From Letharia columbiana (lineage: Eukaryota > Ascomycota > Lecanoromycetes > Lecanorales > Parmeliaceae), in NCBI RefSeq assembly GCF_014066305.1, contig NW_023501148.1:186001-250000 (forward strand): DNA of 64,000 bases, given 5' to 3'. Below, piece by piece: positions 24,466 to 37,607 of the stretch. Within the stretch, counting starts at the first letter, position 1; the number at the start of each line of letters is the position of its first letter. Both the position numbers and the translations under genes were made by a program. Under the pieces are notes generated by a model. That model searched no databases. It saw only the letters and a list, made by a program, of their open reading frames with translations, and was not told where the DNA came from.

Positions 24466-27400
24466 GTAAAGGCCTATGAATTAAATTCATGAAGTTGAAT
24501 TTTTCTAAGTTAAATGAAGTTGGATTTTTTTAAGTTAAATGAAATTTTAGCTCTAGTTCTAAGTTAAATCGAACTCTAATCGCTTGCGATACGTTTTTAA
24601 TCTACTTTTACTACTATTAAATTAATTTAATCTATATAATATATAGATATATATATACGGAGAGATGCGCGCTAAGGTCTAATTAAGAAGATATCTCGAG
24701 TATAGAGAATTAAATCGTAATAATTGCCTATAAAAAATAGAGAAAGAGTATCGAAATATCGGAAAGAAATAGAGATAATATACTAATTAGTGGTATAAAT
24801 CCCACATTATCTTCTACCGCAGTGAAATCTTTCGAATAATAAAATAGCTGTTAAAGCAAGACATCGAACGGTTTCAATTCGTTCAAATATATATCGTTCG
24901 ATATTTCTTCTATAGAGGCCTAATTAACTATAATCGTCGTAGTAGATTCTTCTCTTATAACGTTATTATAGTAATATACTATATTAATATAGCCTTAATA
25001 CTTAGACTCTATATTTTTAAGAGAAGAGTCGGAATATTATATTGCCGAGCCGATTTCGTTATACCCCCCCTATAGAGTCTAAGTAGAAAACCACGGAATC
25101 GCTACATTGACCGTTATTTTATATAGGATCCTTATTAAAATTAACCGAAATAGAAAATAAACAGTTTCTTTTATATATAACTTTTTACTAAGAACTCTAA
25201 TTAAAAAATAATCTTTTATAAAATAACTATTTAAATATCGTAGAATTAGATTTTTTTTTTCGATTTTTAATAAAATAGCTTAATTAATTATTTTTAGAAG
25301 ATTTAAATTAGAGTTTTAAAAACTATACTTTTAACCCCCCTCTTATTTTTTAACGCGTATCGAGAAAATTCCAAAATTAATATCAAAATACTCGTTATAT
25401 TTATAAGTCTATTTAAGAATATTATTATAGAATTCTCTAGGCCAGATTTTACACATTAAGATTTATTATATTTTTACTTAAAATTTATTTATCTAAGCTA
25501 TTATCTTAAATAATTTATTAAATAATTTTAAATTTTAAATTATTATTTAATAATTTATAGATATAAGTAAAGATATATAAAGTTTTATTAATTTTTTTTT
25601 TGATTTTTTTAATTATTATATTATTTTAAGATTTTTAGAAAAAAAAATTAAAAAGCTTAATAACTTTAAAGACTTCGAACTTTAAATTTAGAAAATTTAA
25701 TATATTATTATTATATATACTAAGAATATATTTATAAATTTTTATAAAATATAATGATTCGGTAATTAAGTAATAATATATCGAAGTTATAGATTATTAA
25801 GTTTCTTTAAAATAGTTTCGGGGTAGCTCGCTCCGAGGTAAAGCTATCTCGAAACTTATTAATACTAATATATACCTAGGGGTAAATATCTCATATTAGT
25901 CAAACTACTAAAAAAACGAGGCTTGGCAGGGTTTCCTACTCAGACTCACTGCGTGGGGCCTTTCTGAGACTAATATCAATGCAGTGGGGATGACAGGCCA
26001 AGTTGCAGTGGTGTTCTCCGCTTGCTAAGTAATGATTTGATGTGAAACCGTGGAGAGCATATGACGTGGGATCTTGGAGAGCTGAGCCGTGTTCCTGACG
26101 ATGATGGTCTTGTTGCCGCTTGATTTCTCCGCAGTGTTCTCTATACTGTTCTCCGTAGTATTCTCCGCATTTATCTGTTATAGTTCCTCCTCTTACTTCT
26201 TAATATAATAAAAATAATAGACTAAGTTATAGTAATATTCTTCGCTTACTAAGTAATAATTTAATATATAATCGTAGAGAGTATATGATATGAAATCTTA
26301 AAGAGCTAAGTCGTATTCTTAATACTAATAGTCTTATTATCACTTAATTTCTCCGTAATATTCTCCATAATATTCTTCGTAGTATTCTCCGCATTTATCT
26401 ATTATAGTTTCTTCTCTTACTTCTTAATATAGTAAAGATAATAGACTAAGTTATAGTAATATTCTCCGCTTACTAAGTAATAATTTAATATAAAATCGTA
26501 AAGAGTATATAACGTGGGATCTTGAAGAGCTAAGCCGTATTCTTAATACTAAGAGCCTTATTATCGCTTAATTTCTTCGTAGTATTCTTTATAGTATTCT
26601 CCGTAGTATTCTTCGTATTCGTCTATTATATTAACTTCTCTTATACTAGCTAAGTAGATTAGTATAAGATCGTAGAGAGTAGATTTATTATATTACTATT
26701 GCTAATAACTATCTTTATAATATTCTCCGTAGTATTCTTCGTATTCGTCTATTATAGATCTTTCTTTATTTAACTAAGTACGAGAGTATCGAGAATAAAT
26801 ATATTTATATTAATGAAATTAATAGAATTAGTAGAATTAATAGAATTAATAGAATAATAAAAGAAGAATAGTTATATAAATAGATGAAAGGATTATTATT
26901 CGATCTCGAACGCGTTTAATATAATTATAATATTTAAAAAAAAATTAGTTTAACTTATCTATCGCTAGTTTAAGAAAAGTATATAAAAGAGAATATATTC
27001 GTTTAAACTCTTTTTAAGAGCTTTCTAACGCGTTTATAAGTAGTAATAGATAATTATTAAACTCGCTTACGACCTTAATTACTAGTAATAGCGAATTCGT
27101 CTAGAAATAATTTAAGAGCGTTAGTAGAGACTTTAAGAGGCGAGTAAAAGAAGTATATATATCTAAATCGAACGCGTTTAGTGTAATTATAATATTTAAA
27201 TATTAGTTTAATTTATCTATCGCTAACTTAAGAGAAGTATATAGAGGAGAATATATTTATTTAAGCTCTTTTTAAGAGTTTTTTAACGCGTTTATAAGTA
27301 GTAGTAGATAGTTATTAAACTCGCTTACGACCTCGATTATTAGTAGTAATAAATTCGCGAAGAGATAGTCTAGTTTAATATAACTATTACTATATTATAA

Positions 27401-27520
27401 CTATTATATTTAAATATCTATTTAATCTATTAATAGTAGATTAAACTTTATAATTTTTATAGCGTTATAAAGCGTAAAGCGAGCTCTATAATTTAAGGAA
27501 TTATAAAGTAACTATATATA
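24466..27520 (-). repeat. Long-family repeat split by a 984-bp insertion
   Basis: The copy occupies 24466-24992 and 25977-27520. The palindrome ATGAATTAAATTCAT is at 24476. The modules at 25985-26160 are almost free of RIP, while 26170-27520 is heavily mutated; the change occurs inside one repeat copy. The left part corresponds to 16308-16740, plus the ~95-bp block also seen at 13780-13870 and 18470-18560. Confidence 0.7.
24993..25976. mobile_element. 984-bp insertion with 8-bp target duplication, possibly hAT-like
   Basis: Flanked by TAATATAG (24985-24992) and CAATGCAG (25977-25984), which differ only by one C-to-T and one G-to-A, so they can be one 8-bp target duplication with RIP on the left copy. 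Uninterrupted target sequence is seen in other copies (for example CAATGTAGTGGGG at 17280). The insertion has C-runs at 25064 and 25335 and a GC-richer right end (25810-25976). I find no clear terminal inverted repeat and no transposase frame. An 8-bp duplication is typical of hAT elements, but the missing inverted repeats keep this tentative. Confidence 0.5.
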
Positions 27521-27539
27521 ATAATAAAACTAAATTAAA

Positions 27540-29323
27540 AAAGAATTTAAAGAATCTTATTAATATATAAATAAGATATAGTTAAATATCTTTAAGATCT
27601 TTAAAGAATAATATAGATATAGTAGATATAAATAATATAATTAATATTAATATATAATTTAATAAAATCTTAAATATAAATCTTTTAAATAAATTAAAAT
27701 TATTTGATATTTTTAACTATTATATCTTAGTAAATTTTCTTTAATCGAAATTTATATAAACTATAGATATTTAAAGATATAAAATAAGTAATAAACGTAT
27801 ATCTTCGATCTATTAGCTATGAAAGTTATAACTATTTAAGAGAAGAAAATATTATTATAAATATATTTTTAATATATTATTTAATTCTATAGCTAGCGAG
27901 TCTTAGTAAAGACATCTTCTATTATATATTTTCTTCTTTCTATATATATAGTTTAATAAATTTATTATTCTATCTATTTTATTTATATTAATATTATATT
28001 TATATTAATTTTAATATTATAATAAAACTTCTTTATAATTCTTAATAAAGAGAAATATAATTAAATATACTTTATTCGAATTAATAGACGAATTTAAAGA
28101 AATATATTAATAGAGACTTTAATAAGATATTAAGTAAACTATTATATTTTTAAGAAAATCTATTATATAAATAACTTAATTTTAAAGAGTATAATATAAT
28201 AGCGAAACGATCTTACTAAAATTATAGGCGAGAAATAAATAAAATATAGAGATTATTTATATAATTAGCGAATTAATAGTAGAAAGAAATTTAAATCTTA
28301 TAATATAGTAAATCTATTATAATAATAATAATAATAATCTTAAAACGACTATAATTTAATCTTTTTATTATATACATTAATAATATATATAATAAGTCTA
28401 CTATTAAATAGTATTTAATATATTTAATTCTTTCTTTATCTCTTTATTTAATAAATTTATAAATTTATAAATATTTAAATTATAAGAGCTTTTTATATTA
28501 GTTAAATTATTAATTACTATATACTTACTATAATAATATAAAATAAATATATAAAATTAATAAATTAAAATTAGTAGATTTATAAAGTATTATAAGATAA
28601 AGTAAATATATAAAGTTAATAATCGAAGCGATAGATTTATAAAGCGAATAAATATAATAGATAATTATAAAATAAGATAGTTATAAATTAAAATAAAGAA
28701 TAAAATAAAGAATAAAATAAAGAATAAACTTAATAACGAGAGTATAGAAGATATAAGATAAATTTATAGTATAGCTCTTAGATTAGATTATTAGCGGGTA
28801 TTAAAGCTAAATTTATAATATATATATATATTAATTTTTTTTTAATTCTATTAAAGAATTATAATAAGAAGATTAAATTAGAAAAGAATTTAGAGAATTC
28901 TAAAATCTCTAAAAAATAATATAGATATAATAGATATAGATAGAATAGTTAAAACTAGTATATAAATTAATAAAATCTTAAATATAATATTTTTAAACGA
29001 ATTAAAATTATTCGATATTTTCGACTATTATATCTCGATATATTCTCTCTAATTAACATTTATATAAATTATAGATATTTAGAAATATAGAGTAAGTAAT
29101 AGATATATATATTTAGTCTATTAGCTATAGAGATTATAGCTATTTAAGAAAGAGAGATAATATTATAAATTTATTCTTAATATATTACTTAATTCTATAG
29201 CTAGCGAGTCTTAGCGAAGATATTTTCTACTATATTATATCTTCTTTCTATATATATAATTCGATAATCTTATTATTCTATCTATCTTACTTATATTAAT
29301 ATCGTATCTATATTAGTTTTAAT
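27540..29323 (+). mobile_element. Non-autonomous LTR element (LTR 27855-28016, LTR 29161-29323), preceded by a further 3' internal piece
   Basis: 27540-27854 matches 28850-29160, both being the 3' internal region that ends in a purine tract before the LTR. The complete unit 27855-29323 is about 1.47 kb with ~163-bp LTRs. The internal region has no recognisable gag or pol motif, so it looks like a short non-autonomous element. All of it is RIP-mutated; the un-mutated version is at 45203-46540. The two 3' internal pieces around one shared LTR suggest recombination between copies. Confidence 0.65.
28690..28733. repeat. Three 13-bp tandem units in the LTR element interior
   Basis: AAATAAAGAATAA-type units repeat three times without interruption. 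Confidence 0.7.
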
Positions 29324-29340
29324 ACTATATAATAGCTATA

Positions 29341-30630
29341 TAATTATAAAATCTAGATATATAGTTATAAGAATAGATAAATTAATTATTAGATAAATTA
29401 ATAACTAAAGAAAAAAAAAGAAAAAAGAGAACTGGCGAGTATTTAAGACTTTTATTAAATACGAGTAAAGGCCTATAAATTAAATTCATAACCGTTTTTT
29501 TTATTAGGGCTGTCGAGTAAATTTGATAAGCGGTCTTTGATAAGCGATCTTTAATAAGCGATATTTAAATTCCTTACTTTTGAAGAACTATAAGATTAAA
29601 TTTTAAGATTTTTCGTATTTAAAAAGCGTAAATTACGCTCTATAATTTAAAAAAATAATTATTTAATTTTAATAGAAGATAGTAAAGTTATTAAAAGATT
29701 AGAGATAGAAAGAAAGATTTTAATAGTTACGAACGCTAATTTATTTACTCGTAATATCTAATTAAAAAGCGTAGCGAATTCGAATTTATAATTAACTATA
29801 TATATAAATTTAAAATTTTCTAACTTAGTTCTAACTTATTCTTTTATATATATTAATATTAAATACTTACTTTAACTACGTAGCTTACAATATAATAAAT
29901 AATATAAGCGAGATTTATTAATAGACTCTAAATACTTTTACTCTTATAATTACTTTTTTATTTTTAAAAATATAATAAACGAGTATTTTAGATTTAGTAT
30001 ATTTAATTTATAAATATATTTTATTATATAGATTTATACGCTACTTTAAATTTTTTAATAGTATTATTATATAATTTTATTTTACCTTTAAATAATAAAG
30101 TAAAAGTAAGATTAATTTAAAAATATTTATTATCTTAGTAGATAGAAGGAAAGCTATCTTTCTTATTAATAACTTAATCTCTATTATTATAAATAATCTA
30201 AACTTTAGAAAATTTATTAAGAATTTAATTATTAAATTAAGTAATATTATTATTAAGAATATAAATAATTACTTTAAATTAATAGAAATTAACTATTTAA
30301 TACGAGTTAAAATTATTATAAATAATATTAATTCGCTAAGTAATAAAGTTATTTAATAATTAGTTAATATCTTAATTAATAGCTTCTTATTTTTTAAAGC
30401 TTATTAAAATACTATTATTTATATCTAATAGCTTTTAAATAAATTCTTCTATAATAATTTAATCTTAATTAATTAAATTACATTTTAAAGTTTTATATTT
30501 TCTATAAATTTAAATATTTAAATATTATTTTAAAAATAGAATATTTTTAATATAATTTAAGCGATATAATTGAATTTAATACTTTTAATAATTAAAAGAA
30601 TTTAATTAAAATTATTATAAAAATATTTAA
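29341..30630 (+). repeat. Unidentified repeat X, interrupted by a short-family element
   Basis: The two pieces (29341-29460 and about 29856-30630) together match, in inverse orientation, 59890-60130 and beyond. The shared landmarks are GACTTTTATTAA, then AATATAAGCGAGATTTA and TAGACTCTAA. Part (29965-30060) also matches 40540-40640 inverted. RIP-mutated; family not recognised. Confidence 0.55.
29461..29855 (-). repeat. Short-family repeat, copy 3, inside repeat X
   Basis: Begins ACGAGTAAAGGCCTATAAAT, ends CTTATTCTTTTATATATATT. The corresponding empty site is visible inverted near 60005-60025. The flanks show ATTAAAT on both sides but the empty site does not confirm a duplication of that length. 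Confidence 0.75.
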
Positions 30631-31084
30631 TTAATATATATAAAAGAATAAGATAGAGCTAAGCTTGAAAATCTTGAATTTATATATATAGTTAATTATA
30701 AATTTAGAGTTACTACGCTCTTTAGTTAGATTAACTAAGTTATCGTAGATAAATAAATTAGTATTCGTAATTATTAAAAAAATATAGTCGGATAGCCCTA
30801 ATTAAAAAATAGATATATATCATTTAATTTTAGAATAACTTTTTTGTCTTCTATTAAAATTTTGAGATTTTTTTTTAAAATTATAGAATAAAATGTGGTC
30901 TTTTAGAAAATAAAAGATTTTCTAAATTTAGTCTTATAATTATTAAAGCGCAAGGAATTCAAATATCGCTCATCAAAGTTCGCTCGACAGCCGAACAGCC
31001 CGCTCACCAAAGTTCGCTCACCTATTTACTCGATAGCCCTGATCAAAAAATGATTATGAATTTAATTCATAGGCCTTTACTCGT
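30631..31084 (+). repeat. Short-family repeat, copy 4, partly RIP-spared
   Basis: Runs from TTAATATATATAAAAGAATAAG to ATGAATTTAATTCAT, then AGGCCTTTACTCGT. The right third (30950-31060) keeps many CA and TG dinucleotides, giving the least-damaged view of the family's 3' part: GTTCGCTCGACAGCC, then GCTCACC, then ACTCGATAGCC. Confidence 0.8.
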
Positions 31085-31365
31085 TATATTATTAAAAGAA
31101 GTAAAGATTTTTTAAATATCTTAAAATATATAATTAATAATCTCGATATTATAATAATTTTATATAAAGATCTTATTCTAAAAAATAAACTTAATTATCT
31201 TTAATAATTAAATTAAATTAAATCTTATTAATATATTATAATTAAATTAAATAATAATATTAAGAGAAATCTTAAAATAAAAATAAGTAATAATACTATT
31301 TTAAAGAAAGATAAAGACGGTTTTGAATAAAGCTATAGTAATAATTATCTTAGAGTTATATTATA
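31085..31365. other. AT-rich spacer between two short-family copies
   Basis: RIP-type composition with no recognisable feature. Confidence 0.4.
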
Positions 31366-31770
31366 TTAATATATATAAAAGAATAAGATAGAGTTAAGCT
31401 TAAAAATCTTAAATTTATATATATAATTAATTGTAAATTTAAGATTATTACGTCTTTTAGCTAGATCGACTAAGTTATAGCAGATAATAAATTAGCGTTC
31501 GTTACTATTAAAATCTCTTACTCTACTTTTAACCCTTTAATAACTTTACTAATTTCTATTAAAATTTTAAGATTTCTTTTTAAACTATAGAACGAAGTGT
31601 AGACTTTTAAATAAAAAAAGAATTTTTAAATTAAGTCTTATAATAATTAGAGCGTAAGGAATTCAAATATGGCTTATGAAAGTTCGCTTACTAAAGATCG
31701 CTTATCTACTTACTCGATAGCCCTAATTTAAAAAAATAGTTATGAATTTAATTTATAGGCCTTTACTCGT
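31366..31770 (+). repeat. Short-family repeat, copy 5
   Basis: Both ends are present (ATATATATAAAAGAATAAG and CCTTTACTCGT), with the AGCGTAAGGAATTCAAATA landmark at 31650. Confidence 0.8.
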
Positions 31771-32258
31771 TCTTTATAATATAATATTCTAAAGTATAAT
31801 TTTATTAATAATTTTATAGTTATCTAGAAAGAAGACTTAATTATTAATATAAAAAATCGCGTTTTAACTAGTATTAATTATAATAATTTAATTAATCTTA
31901 AAATTTATTTATATCTATTTTTAAAAATTAATTTAATAACTATATTCTTCGCGAAAAATTAATTTTATTTATTAATATAGTATTATTTATAATTTTATAA
32001 GATCGCTAATAGATTAAAGTTAATAATAGAATTACTATTATTTATAAAAATAGATTTTCTATAAATAAATTTAAGTGAAATAAATATAAAAGTCTTTAAT
32101 AATAATCTATTATTATTATATATTATTTAATAGAGAGAGAGTATAATACTTAATTTAAAGAATATAAATATAAATATTAAATAATTTAAAATAAGAAATA
32201 ATATATATTAATTAAGAAATATATAAAATATAAGAGAAGAATTAAATTATTAGTATAT
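31771..32258. other. AT-rich RIP-mutated DNA, no identifiable gene
   Basis: Nothing recognisable in any frame. Confidence 0.4.
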
Positions 32259-32863
32259 ACGAGTAAAGGCCTATAAATTAAATTCATAATTATTCTTTTT
32301 AATTAGAGCTATCGAGTAAATTTAATAAGCGATCTTTAATAAGCGATATTTGAATTCCTTATCTTTAAACATTTATAAGACTAAATTTAATGTATTTTTT
32401 TTTATTTAAAAGTATAAACTACGTTCTATAATAATTTAAAAAAAAATTGAAAATTTTTAATAGAAAATAAAAAGGTTATTCTAAAATTAAATAATGTACA
32501 CCTATTTTTTAATTAGGGCTGCCGACAAATTTGATAAGCGAACTTTTTTAAACGATATTTGAGCTCTATGCTTTTTAATAATTAATTATAAGACTAAATC
32601 TTTAAAAATCTTTTAGAATTGAAAAGCGCAAATTACGCTCTATAATTTAGAAAAATATCTTAAAATTTAAATAGAAAAAAAAAAGGTTATTTCATTTATA
32701 AATAACGTATATCTATTTTTTAATAAGAAGACGCGAAAGGGCTAGCGAGCTAACTTAGTCGGTCTAATTAAAGAGCGTAGCGAATCTAAATTTATAATTA
32801 GCTATATATATAAATTTAAGATTTTTTAGATTAACCCTATCTTATTCTTTTATATATATTAAT
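32259..32863 (-). repeat. Short-family repeat, copy 6, composite with duplicated interior
   Basis: Starts ACGAGTAAAGGCCTATAAAT. The interior block (pattern CTATTTTTTAATTAGGGCTGCCGA near 32505) restarts half way, so two interiors sit between one pair of ends. It ends CTTATTCTTTTATATATATT and abuts copy 7 tail to tail. Confidence 0.7.
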
Positions 32864-33284
32864 AAAAGAATAAGATAGAGCTAAGCTTAAAAATCTTAAA
32901 TTTATATATATAGCTAATTATAAATTTAGAATTACTACGTTCTTTAATTAAATCGACTAAGTTATCGCGAATAAATAAATTAGCGTTTATAATTATTAAT
33001 AAAATATAGTCGGATAATCCTAATTAAAAAATAGATATATATTATTTAATTTTAGAATAACTTTTATATTTTCTATTAAAATTTTGAGATTTTTTTTAGA
33101 TTATAGAATAAAATATAGGCTTTCAGATAAAAAAGAATTATTAAATTTAGTCTTATAATTATTAAAGCGTAAGGAATTCAAATATCGCTTATTAAAGTTC
33201 GTTTATTAAAGATCGCTTATCTATTTACTGAATAGCTCTAATTAAAAAAAAAATTATAAATTTAATTTATAGGCCTTTACTCCT
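32862..33284 (+). repeat. Short-family repeat, copy 7
   Basis: Begins immediately after copy 6 in the opposite orientation; the two share the TATATATATTAATA junction. It ends AGGCCTTTACTCC. Confidence 0.75.
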
Positions 33285-35824
33285 TTATGAGTATAAAAAG
33301 AAAAAAATATATCTAGCGTAAAAAGTTTTAGTAATTAAAAAAAAGAATATTATATTAAAAAAAGTTATAATATTTTAAAATTATTATTAACTCGATAATC
33401 TTCTTATTTTATAGCTTAAAGTACTTTAATTTATTATAGAAATTATTTAAAAAAAATCTAATATAAAAAGTTTTAATATATATAAAAAGAAATATTTTAT
33501 TAAAAAAGATTATAATATTTTAATAATATTATTAACGCGATAAGCTATTTATATTATATCTAAAAAGAATCTATTTAATAATAAAAAAATTATATATTTT
33601 AATTTATAATTAATTTATGAATTTAAGAAATTATTACATCTATATTATTATAGAATTATTATAAAAAGATCTTATAAGTAGTATTCTTTTTATTAGATTA
33701 CTACTTTATTTAATACTTAATTTTATTTAATATTATTATAAAATAAATCTTTTATTATATAGATAATTTTCTTTTTATTAGCTTACTACTTTATTTAATA
33801 TTTAATCTCATTTAATATTATTATAAAATAAATCTTTTATTATATAGATACTATAAAGAAAAATTATTATTATTTATTATATATAAGTCTTTAAAGAATA
33901 TAGAATTTAATATATTTAGAAGATAATATTATAGATAGAAGAGCTTCTTAACGATTAAATTAATATATTATATTTTAATAATAATATCTCTACGCCTCTA
34001 ATATCGACGTTTTTTTTTTTTTTTAGATATATTATATTAATAGATCGATATAGAAGAGATCTTCTACTTATCTTTATTATTAATATTTTTAATTTAGCTA
34101 AAAGAAAGCTATTAGCTTAATTTAGCGATTATATATTATTTTAATTATATAAAATAGATTATTATTATTATTAAATATTATATTATACTAATTTAAAAGA
34201 TAAATAAAAATTTATATAATAGAAGAATTATAATTATATAATTTAAAGTTAAAAATTCTTTAATAAACTTTTATAGAGTTTATTTATTATATATTTTAAT
34301 ATTTTTAAATCTTATTTATTTAATCTAATCTTATACTATTTTAACTTATATTATTTTAATACTCTATTTAAAAACTAATCTAATTACTATTCTTATAAAT
34401 ATTTTAAAAAAAAATTTATAAACTTTAATATTAATATATATCTTTATATTAATATAAATATTATAATTAATTAATAAATAAGAGTATAGAGTTTTATCTA
34501 GTAATTCTATTTATATTTATTATCTAATATATTAATAAATCTACGTTAATAATATATAAAATACTTCGAATCTAATTTAAAAATTATATAATCGCTAAAG
34601 TCCTTCGAAAATTACTTATTAGATATATTTTTATTTAGATTTTAATAAGAAAAAATAATATTTATTTTATTAATAGTATACTATCTATAATTCTTATAAA
34701 GTATATATTTAATAATAAATATATAGAGATTATAAAATAAATTTTAATTAGAGATCTTAATTTTAATAATAATATCTATTTTAGTAATATTAAAGAATTA
34801 AGTTTTAAAATATAATATAATAAGAATATAATAATATATAATATATCTATTTTTTAAATATTTATAATATAGATATAGATAGAGACTTAATCTATAATCT
34901 ATAAAGTTAATTAAAATTAAGATTAATTAATATTTTAATTAACTATACTTCGCCTTTATAAAAATAAAGATTATTTTTAAATAATATTATAAAAGTAATT
35001 AATATAAATTATAATATATAATAAATTAAACTATATTAGAAATATCTCTAGAAATTATTATTTATATTATTTATCTAACTAATATATTAATTAAAAATTT
35101 ACTCTATTAAATAGAAAGAAGAAAAGTTATTTTATTATAATAAGAGATAAAAAGAATAAGAATATATCTAATATCTTCTTTTTTAAAATATTATCTATAA
35201 GAAAGAGTCTTTAGCTTTAATCTAAATATTCTAATAATTAAACTAAATTGAGTAATAATATATTTATTAGATAGAAGACTTTTAATAATTTTAATTTATT
35301 TTAAATTATAGATAAAAGTCGTAAAGAGGTTTAACTAGTCGAATTTAATAAGTAGAGTAATAATATTTTAATAGAGTTATTTTAAATTATAAATTTTTTT
35401 AATAGAAGAAAGAGAGAATAGTATCTTATTTATTAGTTTTATAAATTATAATAGCTTTATTAATATAGATATTAATAATTACTTAATAAATATCGATGTA
35501 AATAATTTTTTAATTTATTCTTAATTAATAAAGTTTATTATTTTTAATAGCTATATAAATATTATAAATAAAATATTATAATAATCTATTATAGTAAAGA
35601 AGATAATTAAACTTATTAAAATAATTTTATATTATATATTTATAAGAAATTAGCGATTAATAGAATAAAAGAAATAAATAATATAGATCTATAATATAAG
35701 ATAAATATTATTTATATAGAATTATCTTAATTAATAATTACTTTAATTTATAAAATTATTTTATTAATCTTATTTCGCTAAATAAAAAGATTTCTATTTA
35801 ATATAATATCTATAATATCTATTA
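33285..35824. other. AT-rich RIP-mutated DNA, unidentified repeat
   Basis: A phrase near TCTTTTTATTAG-TTACTACTTTATTTAATA occurs twice (33690 and 33770) with about 85 bp spacing. Similar AAAAGTTTTA-ATAT phrases near 33330 and 33470 suggest short internal repeats. No coding domain is recognised. Confidence 0.4.
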
Positions 35825-36239
35825 GAATATATAAAAGAATAAGATAAGACTAAGCTTAAAAATCTTAAATTTATATATTTAATTAGTTATAAATTTAGAG
35901 TTATTACGCTCTTTAATTAAATCGACTAAATTATTATAAGTAAATAAATTAGTATTTATAACTATTAAAAAAATGTAGTCGAATAGCCTTAATTAAAAAA
36001 TAGATATATATTATTTGATTTTAGAATAACCTTTTTATTTTCTATTAAAACTTTAAGATTTTTTTTACTTATAGAACGAAATATAAGCTTTTAGAGAAAA
36101 AAAAATTCTTAAATTTAGTCTTATAATTATTAAAGCGTAAGGAATTCAAATATCGCTTATTAAAGATCGCTTATCTATTTACTCGATAGCCCTAATTAAA
36201 AAAAAAAATTATGAATTTAATTCATAGGCCTTTACTCGT
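35825..36239 (+). repeat. Short-family repeat, copy 8
   Basis: GAATATATAAAAGAATAAG at the left, ATGAATTTAATTCAT plus AGGCCTTTACTCGT at the right. Complete and typical in length. Confidence 0.8.
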
Positions 36240-37607
36240 ATTATTATATTATAATTATTCGCTAAATAAGATAATAAGAGAATAATATAGAGATATATAG
36301 ATTAAATATTAATATAAAATATTAAATCTTTTATTACTTTAAGTCTCTATTAATATATCTTTAATTTTAAATATATCTAATAAATTATTAATATTATCTT
36401 TCTAGACGATAGTAATTTTATTTAAAATAAAATTAATATAAATATATAAATTATAATATTATAGATTTTTATAAAGTAGCTTATAATTTTATATATTTAG
36501 ATTAATCTTTATCTTTTTAATATCGATTTAAAATTATTATTATAGAGATAAATATTTTAAAAATTATAATTATTTTATAATAACGTATTTAATTAATATA
36601 GTTATAATAGCTATATCTAGTAAAGTTAATATAAGAAACGTAATTAAAAGAAAGTTATATTATATTATAGATTTAATTAAAAATTAATTTCTCGCTTTTT
36701 AAGAATATTAAAGTAGATATATAAATAGTAATTACTTTTTAAACTTTATATATATATTAAATAATTAAATAATTAATAGTAATCTATTATAAAGTTATAA
36801 AGATTATATTATTATATTAAAAGCTATAATAATAAATTTTTTATAATTATTAATAAAATTTAAACTCTTTAATATTAAAGATTAGAGAATTTAATTAATA
36901 ATATACTCGCTAAGGTTAATCGAATTATTTATATTTATTTTAATATTTTTATTACTTTATTTTATATTATTTATTTCTTAATTAATATCTATTTTAAATA
37001 TATTAATTTTAGTTTTTTCGCTATTATAGTATTATTTAGATATCTTATCTTTCTATAATATTATATTATAATAATTATAAATCTAATTTATAAGACTTAA
37101 ATTATATTATATAAACTTTATAATATATAAATAATACGTAATATAATTAATAAGCTTTATTAAAAATTAAATAAAAATTAAAAGATTAACTAAAAGAATA
37201 TAAGCTATTAAAAGAATTATTATAAAGGAAGTCTATTAGTAAGTTTTATAAAAGATAATTTTTCATAGCATTTTTCTCTTATTTAAAAGTTTCTTTTTAT
37301 TAATATATAGAATATAATATATATTAATAGTCTTTAAAATAGAGTAATAAAGAATAAATAGAAAAGAAAAGTATATTTTAAGAGATAATATTACTAGATT
37401 AAAAGTATTATATAGAGATCTATATCGAAAGTTTTATATATACGCTAAAGCTCTTAATATGCTTAGTAAATATTCTTAATATCTTAAATATTAATACTTT
37501 ATATAATAGCGATATTAATACTTATTATATATAATATATATATATATAATATATAATAGCGATATTACTATATATATACGAGATATATAATTACGATATT
37601 ATTATAT
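36240..37607. other. AT-rich RIP-mutated DNA, no identifiable gene
   Basis: CA/TG-poor throughout; TATATA runs near 37530-37600. Nothing further supported. Confidence 0.4.
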
